From the NCBI RefSeq assembly GCF_014534655.1, contig NZ_JACVVD010000001.1, forward strand, positions 1,054,001-1,118,000: a stretch of DNA of 64,000 bases. Direction: 5' to 3'. A program made the translations under genes and the position numbers. Positions 63,482-64,000 of this stretch are shown piece after piece. This stretch comes from Paenibacillus sedimenti. Its GTDB lineage: Bacteria > Bacillota > Bacilli > Paenibacillales > NBRC-103111. Numbering within the stretch: the first letter of the stretch is position 1; each line of letters opens with the position of its first letter. The notes beneath the pieces were generated by a model that saw only the letters and a list, made by a program, of their open reading frames with translations, ran no database searches and was not told where the DNA came from.

Positions 63482-64000
63482 ATGTGGATCACGGTTATAT
63501 TCATCGCTGAAATCATTGTTTGTCTGTTCATGCTGCTGTTTGGCCGTAAACGTAATGGCGGCTTTTTCCGAGAGAATCCGTATCCGTTTCAGATCAAATG
63601 GCTGCTGCCCGCAAGCTACTTGATCGTAGATCAGCTGCAGCTGATGGAGAAATTTCCTGATTTTACAGCGAAAGTACATCATAAACTGCTTACGCTCTAT
63701 GGGAGAAGTTTCGCCTCGCACGGCAGCAAAATGTTCTTCGCAGAACTCATTTCAGCTTCAACAGCTTGCGTGCTCATCTTTACATTATTATCAGCTCTTG
63801 CAGGAGGTGATGGAACCATAGTTGGATTTGGTATGATTGCTTCTCTTCTAGTACCAATGCTCATGGTGCGGGATCTGGATACCAAAATACGTAAAAAGCA
63901 GCAGCATATGATTCTTGAGCTGCCTGAAGTGCTTAATACGATCGTACTTCTCGTGAACGCCGGTGAGACCGTTAACCGTGCTTGGATTCGCTGTGTCGAA
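63482..64000 (+). CDS. tadC: TadC-like platform protein, cut by the window end
   Basis: The frame is open for 173 codons to the last base. It has an N-terminal membrane helix (about 2-20), hydrophobic segments near 95-130, and the beginning of a T2SF domain (LELPEVLNTIVLLVNAGETVNRAW). It is the second platform protein of the Tad pilus. ATG 63482 is well spaced to AAGGTG; ATG 63479 is the alternative. The 3' end and the pilin genes lie outside the window. Confidence 0.85.
   Translation, partial: MWITVIFIAEIIVCLFMLLFGRKRNGGFFRENPYPFQIKWLLPASYLIVDQLQLMEKFPDFTAKVHHKLLTLYGRSFASHGSKMFFAELISASTACVLIFTLLSALAGGDGTIVGFGMIASLLVPMLMVRDLDTKIRKKQQHMILELPEVLNTIVLLVNAGETVNRAWIRCVE

Noticed and set aside
1..64000. 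tRNA or rRNA genes, prophage or insertion sequences
   Set aside because: No cloverleaf, rRNA-like stretch, transposase or integrase was seen anywhere in the window.

Overview
The window is a stretch of chromosome from a low-to-middle GC, endospore-forming Bacillota, most likely Paenibacillus or a close relative. The evidence is a set of sporulation genes (spoVM, tlp, a spoVIF-like gene), Gram-positive ribosome binding sites, many TTG/GTG starts, and a long block in the same order as the ylo-spoVM region of Bacillus subtilis (yloC, remA, gmk, rpoZ, coaBC, priA, def, fmt, rsmB, rlmN, prpC, prkC, rsgA, rpe, spoVM, rpmB, yloU, yloV/fakA, recG). No rRNA, tRNA, CRISPR array, prophage or insertion sequence was seen. 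The genus is an inference; the synteny and the gene families are read directly from the sequence.

Layout. Positions 1-3040 hold two Gfo/Idh/MocA oxidoreductases and a secreted staphylococcal-nuclease-like lipoprotein. Positions 3181-6924 hold a bacterial XPB helicase and its partner protein. Positions 6996-8802 hold ylbF and ylbG, with an asparaginase gene lying between them on the other strand. Then come an unrecognised 145-residue protein, a LysR regulator, a PHP phosphoesterase, galU and ugd (UDP-glucuronate supply), rqcH on the minus strand, a Ca2+-type P-ATPase, dapF and a YitJ-type methionine/folate enzyme.

Positions 21489-42466 are the conserved housekeeping block: transcription (omega), nucleotide and CoA synthesis, replication restart, formylmethionine processing, rRNA modification, the PrpC/PrkC phosphorylation pair, ribosome assembly, spore coat (spoVM, too short for most ORF callers), fatty-acid kinase FakA/FakB and RecG. 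The coaBC gene is preceded by a strikingly structured leader of about 145 nt. A perfect 15-bp Fur box lies inside the promoter of a predicted beta-propeller protein at 42695.

Positions 43590-49857 are small membrane, spore and envelope genes: DUF1294, spoVIF-like, tlp, a CidA/CidB-type pair, an OlsB-like N-acyltransferase paired with an LpxL-like acyltransferase that lacks the usual catalytic acid, yfhP and a nitroreductase. Positions 49916-55767 form a DNA-repair run (mrfA, mrfB, an Fpg/Nei glycosylase, endonuclease IV, a cyclic-phosphate receiver-domain protein). Positions 55792-64000 hold an ABC ATPase, an RlmM-like 2'-O-methyltransferase, a Ser/Thr kinase fused to a P-loop-deficient MinD-like domain, a thioesterase, a predicted short RNA or attenuator, and the start of a Tad/Flp pilus assembly operon (tadZ, tadA, tadB, tadC) that runs off the end of the window.

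The observations most worth following are the coaBC leader RNA, the kinase/pseudo-MinD fusion next to the tad operon with its terminator-guarded promoter, the OlsB/LpxL-like acyltransferase pair, the Fur-controlled orphan propeller, and a ribosome-binding-site-equipped reading frame that overlaps spoVM out of frame.
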